Shown one piece after another: positions 17,401 to 26,275 of a DNA stretch of 64,000 nt (position 1 is the stretch's first letter; each line of letters opens with the position of its first letter). The translations under genes and the position numbers were made by a program. The stretch is from NCBI RefSeq assembly GCF_007746075.1, contig NZ_CP036339.1, forward strand, positions 4,369,786-4,433,785. Reading direction: 5' to 3'. Origin of the DNA: Lacipirellula limnantheis (GTDB lineage: Bacteria; Planctomycetota; Planctomycetia; Pirellulales; Lacipirellulaceae). The notes below the pieces were generated by a model. It saw nothing but the letters and a program-made list of their open reading frames with translations. It searched no databases and was not told the origin of the DNA.

Positions 17401-19647
17401 TTACGCTTCGGCTTCCGCCGGTTGCGCCTCGGGCTTCGGCGGCATCTGTTTCCGATCAGCCTTTAACCCCTCGTCCAACCCCGGCACCTCTTTGGCGCCT
17501 GCAGGGACGTGGATCGACGATCCCTCGAAGTCATTGCCGATCGGCTCGTACTTCCCGCCCAAGTTCTCTGCGAGGAACGCCTCCGTCACGGCGTTGAACG
17601 ACTTGCGGTTCGGCTCCAAGCCGAAGCCGTGGCCTTCATCGGGGTACAGGACGTAGGTCACTGGAATCTTCTTCTCCTCCATCGATTTGACGATCTGGTC
17701 GGCCTCGAGCTGCGTCACACGCGGATCGTTGGCGCCCTGGCCGATAAGCAGCGGCTTCTTGATCTGGTCGACCTTCGAGAGGGGCGAACGTTTCAGCAGT
17801 TCCGCCTTGCCTTCTTCGGTAGCAACGTCGCCGAGCCGCATCTTCATCTGCGGCATGAACGACGCCCAGTAGGGAGGCACGTTCTCCAACAGCGTCACTA
17901 AGCTCGACGGGCCGACGATGTCGACCCCGCAGGCGAACACGTCGGGGGTGAAGGTGAGCCCCACGAGCGTCGCGTAGCCGCCGTAGCTGCCCCCCATGAT
18001 GGCGACCTTGTCCTTCTGGGCGATCCCCTTCTCGACCGCCCAATTGACGGCGTCGATGAGATCGTCGTGCATCTTGCCAGCCCATTCGTTATTGGCGGCG
18101 TTGACGAACGACTTGCCGAAACCGGTCGAGCCGCGGTAGTTCACTGCCAGCACGGCGTAGCCGCGATTGGCAAGCCACTGGTGCTCAGGGTCGAAGCCCC
18201 AGGCATCACGCGCCCACGGACCGCCATGCACGTTCAGCACCAGCGGCACCGGCTTATTGGGCACGCCGTCGCCGTCAGGATCGCTCCCGGCGGGCAGCGT
18301 GAGATAAGAGACGAGCTCCTTGCCGTCGCGCGTCGGAATCAGCACGGGATGCATCTTCACCAGCGGATAGCCTTCGAGATCGTCGCGGCTGTTGAACAGG
18401 AAGTGCGCCTTCCCCTCGCCGCGGTCGTAGCGATAGAACTTCACCGGCCCGTCGTCGAGCATGAACGCCACGGTCCACTGCTGGTCGTCGAGCGTGCGAC
18501 TGGTGACGATCACTTCGCCGTCTTCGACGGTCTTAAGATAGTCGAGGTCCTTCTTGATCGAGTCGTCGAGAATGTCCCACTCGGTGCGGTCGTAGGTGAA
18601 GGCGACGGCCTGGATTGTTTTCTCGGTCGGGTGAACCAGCACCTCGCCAATATCAGCCTTCGGATTCTCGGCGACGAGCTTCTTCTCGTCGGTCTTCAGG
18701 TCGATCGAGAAGAGCGCACTCGTGTTGCGATCGCGGCTGTCGAGCAGGTAAAGCACCGTGCCGTCTTTGTTAAAGCCGGCGGGCGAAGTCGACATCGCAT
18801 CCTCGGGGCCGACCTTCATGAACGTCTTCCACTCGGCAATGCCTTTGTCGCCCGGCTTGCCGGCATCGCCGTCGGCGGGCTCCAGGAGTTCGTTGCCGCC
18901 ATCCTCCGTGTAGGTGAAGGCGAAACGGACGTTGTAGTCGTCGTCGGTGATGAATGCCGCGTAACCTGGATTCTCTTGAATGAGTTTTCGCTCACCCGTC
19001 TTGAGATTGACCCGATAAATGTCATGCAACTGCGGAATCCGGTCGTTTAGGCCGACCAGAATCTCGTCGGGGAACTTTTCGCTGACCCCTTCGATCTGGG
19101 CGTGAATTTTTTCCAGCGGCGTCAGGTCGGTCGTTTTGCCCGTGGTGACGTCGGTAGCGTAGACATGCCAATTCTCGTCGCCGGCCTTGTCCTGGCTGTA
19201 AAGAATGTGCTCGCCGGTGTACGCCCAGCTGTAGCCGCGGATGTCGCGCGTCTTGTCGTCGGTCACTTGCTTGGCGGCCGACATGTCGTCGATCGGCGCC
19301 ACGAAGACGTTGAGGATGCCGTCGACGGGGGCGAGATAGCTCATCCACTTGCCGTTGGGGCTGATACGCGCCGACGCCTTTTGCGGATTGCCAAACAATA
19401 CGCTGCGTGGAATCAACTCATGCTCCTTGGTTGAGGCGCCAGTCTCGGCCGGCGCCGATGCGTTGGCGGCCTGCTCTTCGCTCGGCGGCTTGGCGGCGTC
19501 GCCCGCGGCGGGGGCCGAAGCCTCCTCTGCCTTCGCGGCCGGTTCTTCGACGCGCGGCGGAGGTTGGCAGCCGACGGCCGCCGCGATCGCCACGAGGGCG
19601 AACAGCCCGCTGGCAACGTTACAGTTTTTCTTGTGAACGAGACCCAT
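17401..19647 (-). CDS. S9-family serine peptidase (prolyl oligopeptidase / acylaminoacyl peptidase type), lipoprotein
   Basis: The ATG at 19647 is preferred over the longer frame (19716): GGAGG lies 10 bases upstream, and the protein then begins with a normal lipoprotein signal ending 'AIAAAVGCQ'. This gives 748 residues. A low-complexity Ala/Glu/Pro linker is followed by an N-terminal beta-propeller (about 60-450, with 'ARISPNGKWMSYLAPVDG'). The C-terminal alpha/beta-hydrolase contains 'VNYRGSTGFG', the nucleophile serine in 'IMGGSYGGYAT', the Asp in 'GQGANDPRV' and the His in 'YPDEGHGFG'. It should hydrolyse short peptides outside the cytoplasm, anchored by its lipid. It probably is transcribed alone. 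Confidence 0.92.
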   Translation of the reverse strand: MGLVHKKNCNVASGLFALVAIAAAVGCQPPPRVEEPAAKAEEASAPAAGDAAKPPSEEQAANASAPAETGASTKEHELIPRSVLFGNPQKASARISPNGKWMSYLAPVDGILNVFVAPIDDMSAAKQVTDDKTRDIRGYSWAYTGEHILYSQDKAGDENWHVYATDVTTGKTTDLTPLEKIHAQIEGVSEKFPDEILVGLNDRIPQLHDIYRVNLKTGERKLIQENPGYAAFITDDDYNVRFAFTYTEDGGNELLEPADGDAGKPGDKGIAEWKTFMKVGPEDAMSTSPAGFNKDGTVLYLLDSRDRNTSALFSIDLKTDEKKLVAENPKADIGEVLVHPTEKTIQAVAFTYDRTEWDILDDSIKKDLDYLKTVEDGEVIVTSRTLDDQQWTVAFMLDDGPVKFYRYDRGEGKAHFLFNSRDDLEGYPLVKMHPVLIPTRDGKELVSYLTLPAGSDPDGDGVPNKPVPLVLNVHGGPWARDAWGFDPEHQWLANRGYAVLAVNYRGSTGFGKSFVNAANNEWAGKMHDDLIDAVNWAVEKGIAQKDKVAIMGGSYGGYATLVGLTFTPDVFACGVDIVGPSSLVTLLENVPPYWASFMPQMKMRLGDVATEEGKAELLKRSPLSKVDQIKKPLLIGQGANDPRVTQLEADQIVKSMEEKKIPVTYVLYPDEGHGFGLEPNRKSFNAVTEAFLAENLGGKYEPIGNDFEGSSIHVPAGAKEVPGLDEGLKADRKQMPPKPEAQPAEAEA

Positions 19648-19803
19648 CAAACTCGCGCCTCCGGTGCTAAAGCCTTGCGGGGTATTGGGATCAGTGCGCC
19701 CGTATTGTTCCGCCAAGCGGGGCGGTCAGCAACCCGCCGGCGAGATTTCGCACCGGATGGTCGCTGCGAGTAGACTAACGCCAGCCGCGAATGGCCTTTT
19801 CAA

Positions 19804-22338
19804 GTGGGTAAAAAGCGGGGGGAAAACGACGTCGCGACCATTGAAACAACGCCGCCGCGGACGCCTTACCGTCCGCTGGCGTGGGTCGCCGTCGCGGCTG
19901 GTCTGGGCATCGCCCTCGACCACGCTCTCCATTCGCGGCTGGAGGCGAGTTTGTTCGGCATGTGGTGGGTCGGCGCAGCCGCGGCGCTCGTATGTGCCGA
20001 ATACGCCGGCCGCCGGCGTCGCGACTCCCTCGCCGCCGCCGCGCTGTTGCTGGCTGTGGGCGGGGCCGGCGCGGCCTGGCACCACCGCTGCTGGAACGAA
20101 TTTCCCTGGGGCGACCTCGGCCGGTTCGCGCTGGAAGAGTCGCGGCCGACCTGCGTTAGCGGCGTGCTGGCCGAACGCGTCAAGATCTCGCCCCCGGCCG
20201 ATCGCAGTCCCCTCCGCGCCCTTCCCGCGCAAACCATCAGCGAAACGACGCTGGAGGTGGAGCAGATTCGGGATGGGGCCCGGTGGCGCACCGCTGGCGG
20301 ACTGACGCGGCTGCGCGTCGCCGGCGAGCTTCGCGGCGTTGCCCTGGGAGATCGCGTCGTCGTTTTCGCTCAACTGGCCAAACCGCTGCCGCCGCTCAAT
20401 CCGGGCGAGTACGACTGGCAAGCGCATGAGCGCCGCTTCCGTCGCAATAGCGAGCTCTACTGCGACCATGTTCGTTGCGTCACCGTCACCAGCGCCGCTC
20501 CAGCGCTCGAATCCGAGAGTTTGCTCGCCGGCCTGCGCGGTTGGTGCGAACGCCAACTCACGGCAAACGTTTCCGCGCGCGACGCTCCGCTGGTGCTGGC
20601 GACGCTGCTCGGCGACCAGGAACGGCTCAGCGACTCGACCAAGGATGCCTTTCTCGACACTGGCGCCATTCATTTGCTGGTCGTCTCCGGCGCCCATGTG
20701 GCGCTGCTCGCCGGCATCGTTTGGTGGATCGTCCAAGGAACGCCGCTCGGCAACGGCGCGCGGCTCGCGGTGATGCTCCTGACCGTTGGCGTCTATGCCC
20801 TGATCGTCGGCCTGCAGCCCTCCGTCACGCGGGCGACGATCCTCACCGTGATGACCGCGGTCGCGCTGCTGACCGGTCGCGCGCCTACGATGGGGAACAT
20901 CCTCGGCTTGGCCACACTCGCCGTGTTCGCCCTCAACCCTTGCGAACTGTTCAGCAGCGGCACGCAATTCAGCTTTCTCGCCGTGGCGGTGCTGTTTCTC
21001 TTGTCGCGATGGAACTGGCGCGGCGAACCGCGCGATCCGCTCCAACGGATGATGATTGCGTACCACTCGTGGCCGCAGCGTATACTTCGCCGCACCGGCC
21101 AGGCCCTCCTCGCGATGACTGTCGCGTCCCTCGTCGTCGGCGCCGCGATGGCGCCGCTGGTCGCGTACCACTTCCACGTTGTGACTCCCGCGAGCATCCT
21201 GCTCACGCCGCTTGCTGGTCCGTTGATCGCCGTCGCGCTGGCGGCCGGCCTGGGCGTCGTCACGATCGGCTGGCTCCTTCCGCCGGTCGGCGTCGGACTC
21301 GGCTGGCTCTGCGATACGTCGCTGCATCTCACGGAACTGCTCGTCCAATTCGCGGCCGAGGTCCCCGGCAGCTTCTACTACACGCCAGGCTTCCCAGGCT
21401 GGTGGCTGCTTGCGTGCTACGGTTTTGCAGGGCTGTGGGCCGCGCTTCCGCGCTGGCGCCCCGGCTGGCATTGGCAAGCCTGCGCTGCCCTGATGTGGCT
21501 CGCCCTCGGCTACCCATCGATCGGCTTCGGCCGCGTTGCTCCGGAGACGCTGCGCGCCACCTTCCTGGCCATGGGTCATGGCACCTGCACCGTGCTCGAA
21601 CTTCCCAGCGGGCAGGTCGTTCTGTACGACGCCGGTAGACTCGGCTCGCCCTACACGGCGACTAAATCGATCTCCGCGTTCCTGTGGTCGCGCGGCATCG
21701 GCCGCATCGACGCCGTGGTCCTCTCGCACGCCGACATCGACCACTACAACGCTCTGCCGGGGCTGCTCGAGCGGTTCCCCATCGACGTCGTCTACGTCTC
21801 GCCCATGATGTTCGATCCCGTCGCGACTGGCGGCGATCTCACCGCGCCGAACTACCTCCGCGACTGCCTGACTGCCGCCGGCATCCCCATGCGCGAAATC
21901 TGGATGGGCGACCGCCTTCGCACGGGCGATCCGGGCGTGACGATCGAAGTCCACCACCCGCCGCGCGAGGGGCTCTTCGCCCGCGTTAACGCCAACAGCT
22001 TGTTGCTGGCCGTCGAGTACGGCGGCCGCCGCCTCATTCTCCCCAGCGACCTCGAATCCCCCGGTATCGAGCGGGTGATCGCCGATCCGCCGCTCGATTG
22101 CGACATCCTGCTCGCGCCCCACCACGGCAGCCCGCTAAGCGACCCGCCCGGCTTTGCCGCCTGGTGCACCCCCGAATGGGTCGTCTTCAGCGGGGGCGAC
22201 CGCGACCGAACAATGCTGTCGCAGCATTCGTATCAACGCACAGGGGCGCGTGTGCGCCACACCGCAACCAGCGGCGCCATCACCTTCGCGGTTGAGCAGC
22301 GAGTCAGGGTCCAATCCGCCACGTTCCGCACGAAGTAA
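19804..22338 (+). CDS. comEC: ComEC/Rec2-type DNA-uptake channel protein with metallo-beta-lactamase domain
   Basis: An 844-residue polytopic membrane protein starting at GTG 19804. It has N-terminal membrane segments, a soluble DUF4131-like (OB-fold) part about residues 100-220 ('LKPLPPLNPGEYDWQ'-like region, here 'AKPLPPLNPGEYDWQAH') and a competence domain with many helices beginning 'HLLVVSGAHVALLAG'. The C-terminal metallo-beta-lactamase domain has 'LSHADIDHYNALPGLLER' (HxDxDH) and 'LLAPHHGSPLSD'. In competent bacteria this family carries single-stranded DNA across the inner membrane. No other competence gene is adjacent; a type IV prepilin peptidase lies 21 kb away. The 799-codon antisense frame here is a shadow. 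Confidence 0.92.
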   Translation: MGKKRGENDVATIETTPPRTPYRPLAWVAVAAGLGIALDHALHSRLEASLFGMWWVGAAAALVCAEYAGRRRRDSLAAAALLLAVGGAGAAWHHRCWNEFPWGDLGRFALEESRPTCVSGVLAERVKISPPADRSPLRALPAQTISETTLEVEQIRDGARWRTAGGLTRLRVAGELRGVALGDRVVVFAQLAKPLPPLNPGEYDWQAHERRFRRNSELYCDHVRCVTVTSAAPALESESLLAGLRGWCERQLTANVSARDAPLVLATLLGDQERLSDSTKDAFLDTGAIHLLVVSGAHVALLAGIVWWIVQGTPLGNGARLAVMLLTVGVYALIVGLQPSVTRATILTVMTAVALLTGRAPTMGNILGLATLAVFALNPCELFSSGTQFSFLAVAVLFLLSRWNWRGEPRDPLQRMMIAYHSWPQRILRRTGQALLAMTVASLVVGAAMAPLVAYHFHVVTPASILLTPLAGPLIAVALAAGLGVVTIGWLLPPVGVGLGWLCDTSLHLTELLVQFAAEVPGSFYYTPGFPGWWLLACYGFAGLWAALPRWRPGWHWQACAALMWLALGYPSIGFGRVAPETLRATFLAMGHGTCTVLELPSGQVVLYDAGRLGSPYTATKSISAFLWSRGIGRIDAVVLSHADIDHYNALPGLLERFPIDVVYVSPMMFDPVATGGDLTAPNYLRDCLTAAGIPMREIWMGDRLRTGDPGVTIEVHHPPREGLFARVNANSLLLAVEYGGRRLILPSDLESPGIERVIADPPLDCDILLAPHHGSPLSDPPGFAAWCTPEWVVFSGGDRDRTMLSQHSYQRTGARVRHTATSGAITFAVEQRVRVQSATFRTK

Positions 22339-22669
22339 CATTCGTTGCCGCAACGGTTTGGCAAGCCATTTGCCTTTTGAGATCGCGTCGCAACAACGCG
22401 GCGTTCACGGTCTAGCGTGCGAGAGCTTAATTCCCTATCTTTACGGAGTCCGAATCTGTGGAGGGAACCATAGCTGGGTAAGCCTGCTGTGCCAAACAAG
22501 GCGCGCCGTCGTGTCGCAACGGCACAAAGCAGTCGTGTGATCGGCACGCTATCCAGCCAATTTTCGCCACATTTCCCCTCCGCCAGTCTACTGGCCCAGC
22601 CTCGATTCCAGTGATTTTAGCGCCACGCTAGAAATTCTCTGTTCCACGATACGAAAGGAATCACCGCCG
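22339..22669. other. Intergenic region
   Basis: About 330 bases between the comEC stop and the desaturase start, with no gene or clear repeat seen. AAAGGA just before the desaturase ATG is its ribosome site. Confidence 0.5.
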
Positions 22670-23677
22670 ATGTCCACGGTCACGTCCAAGGGCTCTCACC
22701 GACGCGCCAAGCGCGAGCCAGTCGACCCTAATGCCCCCGTGGTCGAAGTGAACGAAACGGCCAGCAACGCGGCCCTCTTGAAAATGGTCTCGTCGTATGT
22801 GCGGGCGCGACGCCCCTTCAAGGAATTCGGCTTCAACTGGCCGATCGTTTCTTGGATTGGCATGGTCCATGTCATGGCGGTCGCGGCGCTTTTCTTCTTT
22901 AGCTGGCCGGCGTTCATCACCTGCGTCCTCTTGGCATTCATCACTGGCAGCTTTGGCGTCTGCATGGGCTACCACCGGTTGCTCACCCACAAAAGTTTTC
23001 AAACCTACCGCCCCGTCCGTTGGCTGCTCGCCTTCCTCGGCGGTCTCTCGGGCGAAGGCTCGGCCCTCACCTGGGTCGCCAACCACCGCAAGCATCACGC
23101 CTTCAGCGATCACGAAGGGGACCCCCACTCGCCAACCGACGGCGCCTGGTGGAGCCACGCCTTCTGGTTCATGCCGAACTTCGGCCGCCAGTGGCACGCA
23201 GAAATCCTCAACCGCTACGCTCCCGACATGATGAAGGACAAGGTGATGGTCGCCCTCCATTATCTCTTCCTGCCGTCCCACTTGGCGTGCGCTATTGGCC
23301 TCTATGTCATGGGATACTTCGGTCCCGAAAGCTGGGGTCTCGGCTCGAACTGGGCCGGCTGGTCGATGGTCTTCTGGGGCCTTGGCATGCGAATGGTCTA
23401 CGTCCTGCACGTCACCTGGTTCGTCAACTCGGCGACCCACCTCTGGGGCTACCGCAACTACGAAACGACCGACAACAGCCGCAATCTCTGGTGGGTCGGC
23501 ATCCTCGCCTTCGGCGAAGGTTGGCACAACAACCACCACGCCTACCAACGCGTCGCCCGCCAAGGCCACCGCTGGTGGGAAGTCGACGTCACCTATTGGT
23601 GCATCTGGATGATGGAAAAGGTCGGCTTGGCTTGGGACGTCGTGCGTGTGCGGGACATCCCGAAGGCGCGGGCTTAA
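22670..23677 (+). CDS. Acyl-CoA/acyl-lipid fatty acid desaturase (delta-9 type)
   Basis: A 335-residue integral membrane di-iron enzyme that introduces a double bond in a fatty acyl chain. Three histidine boxes are visible: 'HRLLTH' at 102-107, 'HRKHH' at 139-143 and 'HNNHH' near 285. Hydrophobic segments at about 58-100 and 205-260 alternate with the boxes in the usual way. Length fits the bacterial stearoyl-CoA desaturase group (about 300-350). AAAGGA precedes the ATG. It is followed by an intrinsic terminator and so appears monocistronic. Regioselectivity is assigned from family resemblance only. Confidence 0.92.
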   Translation: MSTVTSKGSHRRAKREPVDPNAPVVEVNETASNAALLKMVSSYVRARRPFKEFGFNWPIVSWIGMVHVMAVAALFFFSWPAFITCVLLAFITGSFGVCMGYHRLLTHKSFQTYRPVRWLLAFLGGLSGEGSALTWVANHRKHHAFSDHEGDPHSPTDGAWWSHAFWFMPNFGRQWHAEILNRYAPDMMKDKVMVALHYLFLPSHLACAIGLYVMGYFGPESWGLGSNWAGWSMVFWGLGMRMVYVLHVTWFVNSATHLWGYRNYETTDNSRNLWWVGILAFGEGWHNNHHAYQRVARQGHRWWEVDVTYWCIWMMEKVGLAWDVVRVRDIPKARA

Positions 23678-23712
23678 GCACGCCACGGTAACTTCGCACT
23701 AACGCAATTCAT

Positions 23713-23744
23713 GGGGCGGTCCATCTTGAGTGGGCCGCCCCTTT
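23713..23744 (+). terminator. Intrinsic terminator of the desaturase gene
   Basis: GGGGCGGTCCA (23713-23723) pairs with TGGGCCGCCCC (23731-23741), with one G-T wobble and a 7-base loop. CTTTCTATT follows. The position, 36 bases after the stop codon, suits a terminator. Confidence 0.8.
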
Positions 23745-24327
23745 CTATTGGTTAGAGCTCGCTCAAGCGCGCCTGCTTCGACAGGCCGTTATCCCCGGCT
23801 CGACTTAGCGCGACGGCCGTCAAGCCGCTCTTTTTGGCCGCCCCTCGGGAGGGGGACTTTTGCTTTTGCGTGCGCGCCGGGGGGGCCCCACTCAAAAGCC
23901 GCAAAAGTCTTCTCCTGCGGCGATTGGCATGCGATTTTTTCCTCGGCGTTCGCCGAGTGAAATCGACCTTCCATCCCCCAATTTTGGGCCACGACTTTTG
24001 CGTTTTTGAGAAAAAGTTTTCAGACGCAAAACTTGCCAAGCGGATCTTGAGCGAGGCTCGAAGTGCGAGCGCACGTTGGGATTCTAAAATGTCAAAGAGC
24101 GGCCTGGCGCGAATCTCGTTGAAGCGCCGCGTCCGTCATCCTGAGTGGAGCGAAGGATCTAGCGTCAGGCATCGCGCACCATATCAGATCCGCTGGTCGA
24201 AGCGGGAAACTATTTTTGGCCACCTCGCGTCGCTTGGCGGGGCCATCGGCCACTTTGGTGTTTTGCTTTTCGAGCGATACATTCAAGCTCAATCCCACTC
24301 GCGTGAGGGCGAGCAACACAGCTTATA
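23745..24327. other. Intergenic region with repeat half-copy and possible attC remnant
   Basis: About 580 bases without a supported gene. Positions 24134-24170 are a half-copy of the GTCATTCTGAGC-type repeat. Near 24254-24275 the phrase CTTTGGTGTTTTGCTTTTC resembles the central part of the attC site at 25802-25924. It may be the left half of an attC split by the IS630 insertion at 24328. Confidence 0.5.
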
Positions 24328-25474
24328 CGCGTTCTAATTTGAAGTAGCGCGCCTCCTCTTGCGCCCGCCCAGTTTATCCATCATGCTATCGCAATCCCCT
24401 TTTTGAGAGGTTGCGATGGAGGTGAAGGGCCATTTGCCTCAGGCGGAACTCAAGCGTCTGGAACGCGTCGAGAAGGACGCCGACCGCGCCAAACGTCTGC
24501 GGATTGTGATTCTGGCGCAGGAGGGATGGACGGCTCCAGCCGTGGCGATGGCCGTGGGCCTGAGTCGCCGCATCTGCCAGCGATGGGTGCGTCGCTACAA
24601 CGAACAAGGCCTGGCGGGCCTCAACGATCGACGCGGCCGCGAAGAGCGTTTGCCGCTGACGCCCCAACAACAGGACGAAGTTCGTCAGCGTCTCGACGCT
24701 GGCCCCACGGCGGAAGACGACGTCTGCTCGCTGCGCGGCAAGGACGTGCAGCGGATTCTGGCGCAGGAGTTCCATCTGCTCCGCTCTTTGGCCGGCGTGT
24801 ATCACTTGCTACACCGGTTAGGCTACTCGTACCTCCGCCCTCGGCCGCGGCATCGCAAGGCGGACCCCGAAAAGCAAACGGAGTTCCTCCGTCAGTGGCC
24901 AGAACGCGTGCAAGCGATTGCCGCGGCGTATCCGACCAAACGTCTGCGGATCTACTTCCAGGACGAATCGCGGTTCGGCCAACAAGGAACGACCACGAAC
25001 GTCTGGGCCAGGACCGGGTCGCGGCCGACGGCCATTCGTCAGACCGAGTATGAATATCTCTGGGTGCTGGGAGCGGTCTGCCCCGAGACGGGGCATGCCG
25101 AAGGGCTGCTCAGCCCGCAGCTCAATGCGAAGATCGTCAATGAGTTCCTCGCCCAGTTCGCTCGGACGATTCCCTCAGGCGAACATGCCGTGATGCTGTG
25201 GGACGGGGCCGGCTTTCACATCAGCCGCCAACTCCGCGTTCCCGACAACGTCACCGTCGTCACGCTGCCGGCCTACAGTCCCGAACTCAATCCGATCGAG
25301 AATTTATGGCACTATCTCAAGAGCCACTGCTGGAGGAACCGAGCGTACGACAATTACGACGCCCTCGAACAAGCCGCCGTCGACGCCTGGACGAAAGTGG
25401 CTCTCGACGCCGAACTCATGAAAACCGTCTGTGCCGCCACTCACCTCGATCGCGCTACTTCAAATTAGAACGCG
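24328..25474 (+). mobile_element. Intact IS630-family insertion sequence (copy 2)
   Basis: The 1147-bp element has perfect inverted repeats: 24325-24351 and 25451-25477 are exact inverted 27-mers when the flanking TA is included. TA at 24326-24327 and 25475-25476 is the expected target duplication. It carries one intact transposase gene. The right end lies 8 bases before a GTTAGAT motif that looks like the 3' end of an attC site, so the element probably inserted in an attC. Confidence 0.92.
24416..25468 (+). CDS. IS630-family transposase (intact)
   Basis: A 350-residue DDE transposase. The N-terminus holds a helix-turn-helix region ('VAMAVGLSRRICQRWVRRYN') and a winged-helix part. The catalytic residues are in 'IYFQDESRFGQQG' (Asp), 'VMLWDGAGFHISRQ' (Asp) and 'YSPELNPIENLWHYLKSH' (Glu). 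TGAGAGGTTGCG precedes the ATG. The stop codon lies inside the right terminal repeat. It is the intact reference for the broken copy at 9983-11034, from which it differs throughout, so the two copies are separate acquisitions or an old duplication. Confidence 0.93.
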   Translation: MEVKGHLPQAELKRLERVEKDADRAKRLRIVILAQEGWTAPAVAMAVGLSRRICQRWVRRYNEQGLAGLNDRRGREERLPLTPQQQDEVRQRLDAGPTAEDDVCSLRGKDVQRILAQEFHLLRSLAGVYHLLHRLGYSYLRPRPRHRKADPEKQTEFLRQWPERVQAIAAAYPTKRLRIYFQDESRFGQQGTTTNVWARTGSRPTAIRQTEYEYLWVLGAVCPETGHAEGLLSPQLNAKIVNEFLAQFARTIPSGEHAVMLWDGAGFHISRQLRVPDNVTVVTLPAYSPELNPIENLWHYLKSHCWRNRAYDNYDALEQAAVDAWTKVALDAELMKTVCAATHLDRATSN

Positions 25475-25482
25475 TATTAATT

Positions 25483-25489
25483 GTTAGAT
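25483..25489 (+). other. attC-type R' core site at the head of a cassette cluster
   Basis: GTTAGAT fits the integron core site GTTRRRY. It is followed nine bases later by the ATG of a small gene, the normal spacing between a recombination point and a cassette gene. The rest of this attC site would lie to the left of the inserted IS630 element and was not clearly identified. Confidence 0.5.
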
Positions 25490-25498
25490 GCAGCAGGC

Positions 25499-25807
25499 AT
25501 GGATCACTATTTGCACCTTGGCGGTTTGGTCGCCGTGGGGTTCACGGAAACAGCCGGATATTTGCTCACCGTAAGCCACTCGGGCCGCGGCGTCTTTGAC
25601 ACAGACAGTTGGCAACGTGTTGCCCGCGATTCCACACTCGCTTATCCCGTGGATGGGCGCGCGATTGGCATCGGACCAATCGCCGGCGATTCAATCCGCG
25701 TCGCGCAGCTCGATTCCGAACATCCGATTATCATTTTAAGCCCAGACGGTCGGTACGAACTTCACTGCGAGAGCAGCGGAATTGGCATCGTTAACAAATG
25801 CACCTAA
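25499..25807 (+). CDS. Hypothetical protein, probable integron cassette gene 1
   Basis: A 102-residue protein from ATG 25499; a TTG at 25481 lies nearly inside the IS end and is unlikely. It begins 'MDHYLHLGGLVAVGF' and contains alternating beta-type segments ('YLLTVSHSGRGVFDT' and 'IIILSPDGRYELHC') resembling one or two blades of a WD-type propeller, with no catalytic motif. It has no signal peptide and no membrane segment. The stop codon TAA (25805-25807) is part of the following attC R'' site, the tight packing typical of gene cassettes. Function unknown. Confidence 0.65.
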   Translation: MDHYLHLGGLVAVGFTETAGYLLTVSHSGRGVFDTDSWQRVARDSTLAYPVDGRAIGIGPIAGDSIRVAQLDSEHPIIILSPDGRYELHCESSGIGIVNKCT

Positions 25808-25924
25808 CAAGTCGCTGCAGTTGCCCCCCGGCAGAACGGTTTTGGCGTTTCTCTCTTCGCGGGCGTATACTGACGCTCGATCCCGTTCGAAGCCTCGGCG
25901 GGCAACTGATCTTATTCGTTAGGC
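25802..25924 (+). other. attC site (59-base-element type) of an integron cassette
   Basis: R'' ACCTAAC (25802-25808) fits RYYYAAC, and R' GTTAGGC (25918-25924) fits GTTRRRY and is complementary to R'' at six of seven positions. Inner arms CAGTTGCCC (about 25818-25826) and GGGCAACTG (about 25900-25908) pair perfectly. A further inner pair is GAACGG with CCGTTC. The 123-bp imperfect palindrome and the gene positions on both sides are those of an attC. The next ATG comes three bases after R'. Confidence 0.82.
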
Positions 25925-25927
25925 GTT

Positions 25928-26269
25928 ATGAGTTCGTCCAACTGGAAGCGCGCATTGCCGTTCGGAATCGTGGGCAGCGTCATTTGTGTAATGCTACTCT
26001 GGAGCGCCGCATCGACTTTCAATGAGGCGCGAGTTGCGGCCAAGATGTCTGCGCAGTTGGCTTTGGTCAAGGAAGCCGAAAACTTGCTGGAGGCCTATCG
26101 AGCCGAGCATGGACATTACCCGAAATCTCTCGATTCCCTGACGTTCAGCTTTCCGGACGGCGGCGACAGTTCGACGCTTGCGTTGTTGAAATACGAATCC
26201 GATAGTGAAAAGTACTCAATCGTCACTAAAATCGACGTCTCCGGCGAAGAGTACCGCGTATCACGTTAA
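25928..26269 (+). CDS. Small membrane-anchored pseudopilin-like protein, probable integron cassette gene 2
   Basis: A 113-residue protein. Residues about 10-30 form one hydrophobic segment ('FGIVGSVICVMLLWSAAS') after a short basic N-terminus. A helical stretch and 'YRAEHGHYPKSLDSL' follow, a phrase typical of type II secretion GspG-like pseudopilins and related planctomycete proteins. It lacks the canonical prepilin 'FTLIE' motif, so processing is doubtful. The ATG lies three bases after the attC R' core and the stop six bases before another R''-type motif. Function unknown. Confidence 0.7.
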   Translation: MSSSNWKRALPFGIVGSVICVMLLWSAASTFNEARVAAKMSAQLALVKEAENLLEAYRAEHGHYPKSLDSLTFSFPDGGDSSTLALLKYESDSEKYSIVTKIDVSGEEYRVSR

Positions 26270-26275
26270 GTTATC

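Noticed and set aside
19726..22125. A 799-codon minus-strand reading frame opposite comEC
   Set aside because: It has no recognisable domain, is rich in Arg/Gly/Ala/Glu in the manner of antisense frames in GC-rich DNA, and lies fully opposite a clear ComEC protein.
22661..23686. A 341-codon minus-strand frame opposite the desaturase gene
   Set aside because: It mirrors the full length of a convincing desaturase with three histidine boxes; high GC content alone explains it.
23834..24337. A 167-codon plus-strand frame upstream of the intact IS630
   Set aside because: It runs through a dispersed repeat and into the IS end, has no start site and no protein-like pattern.
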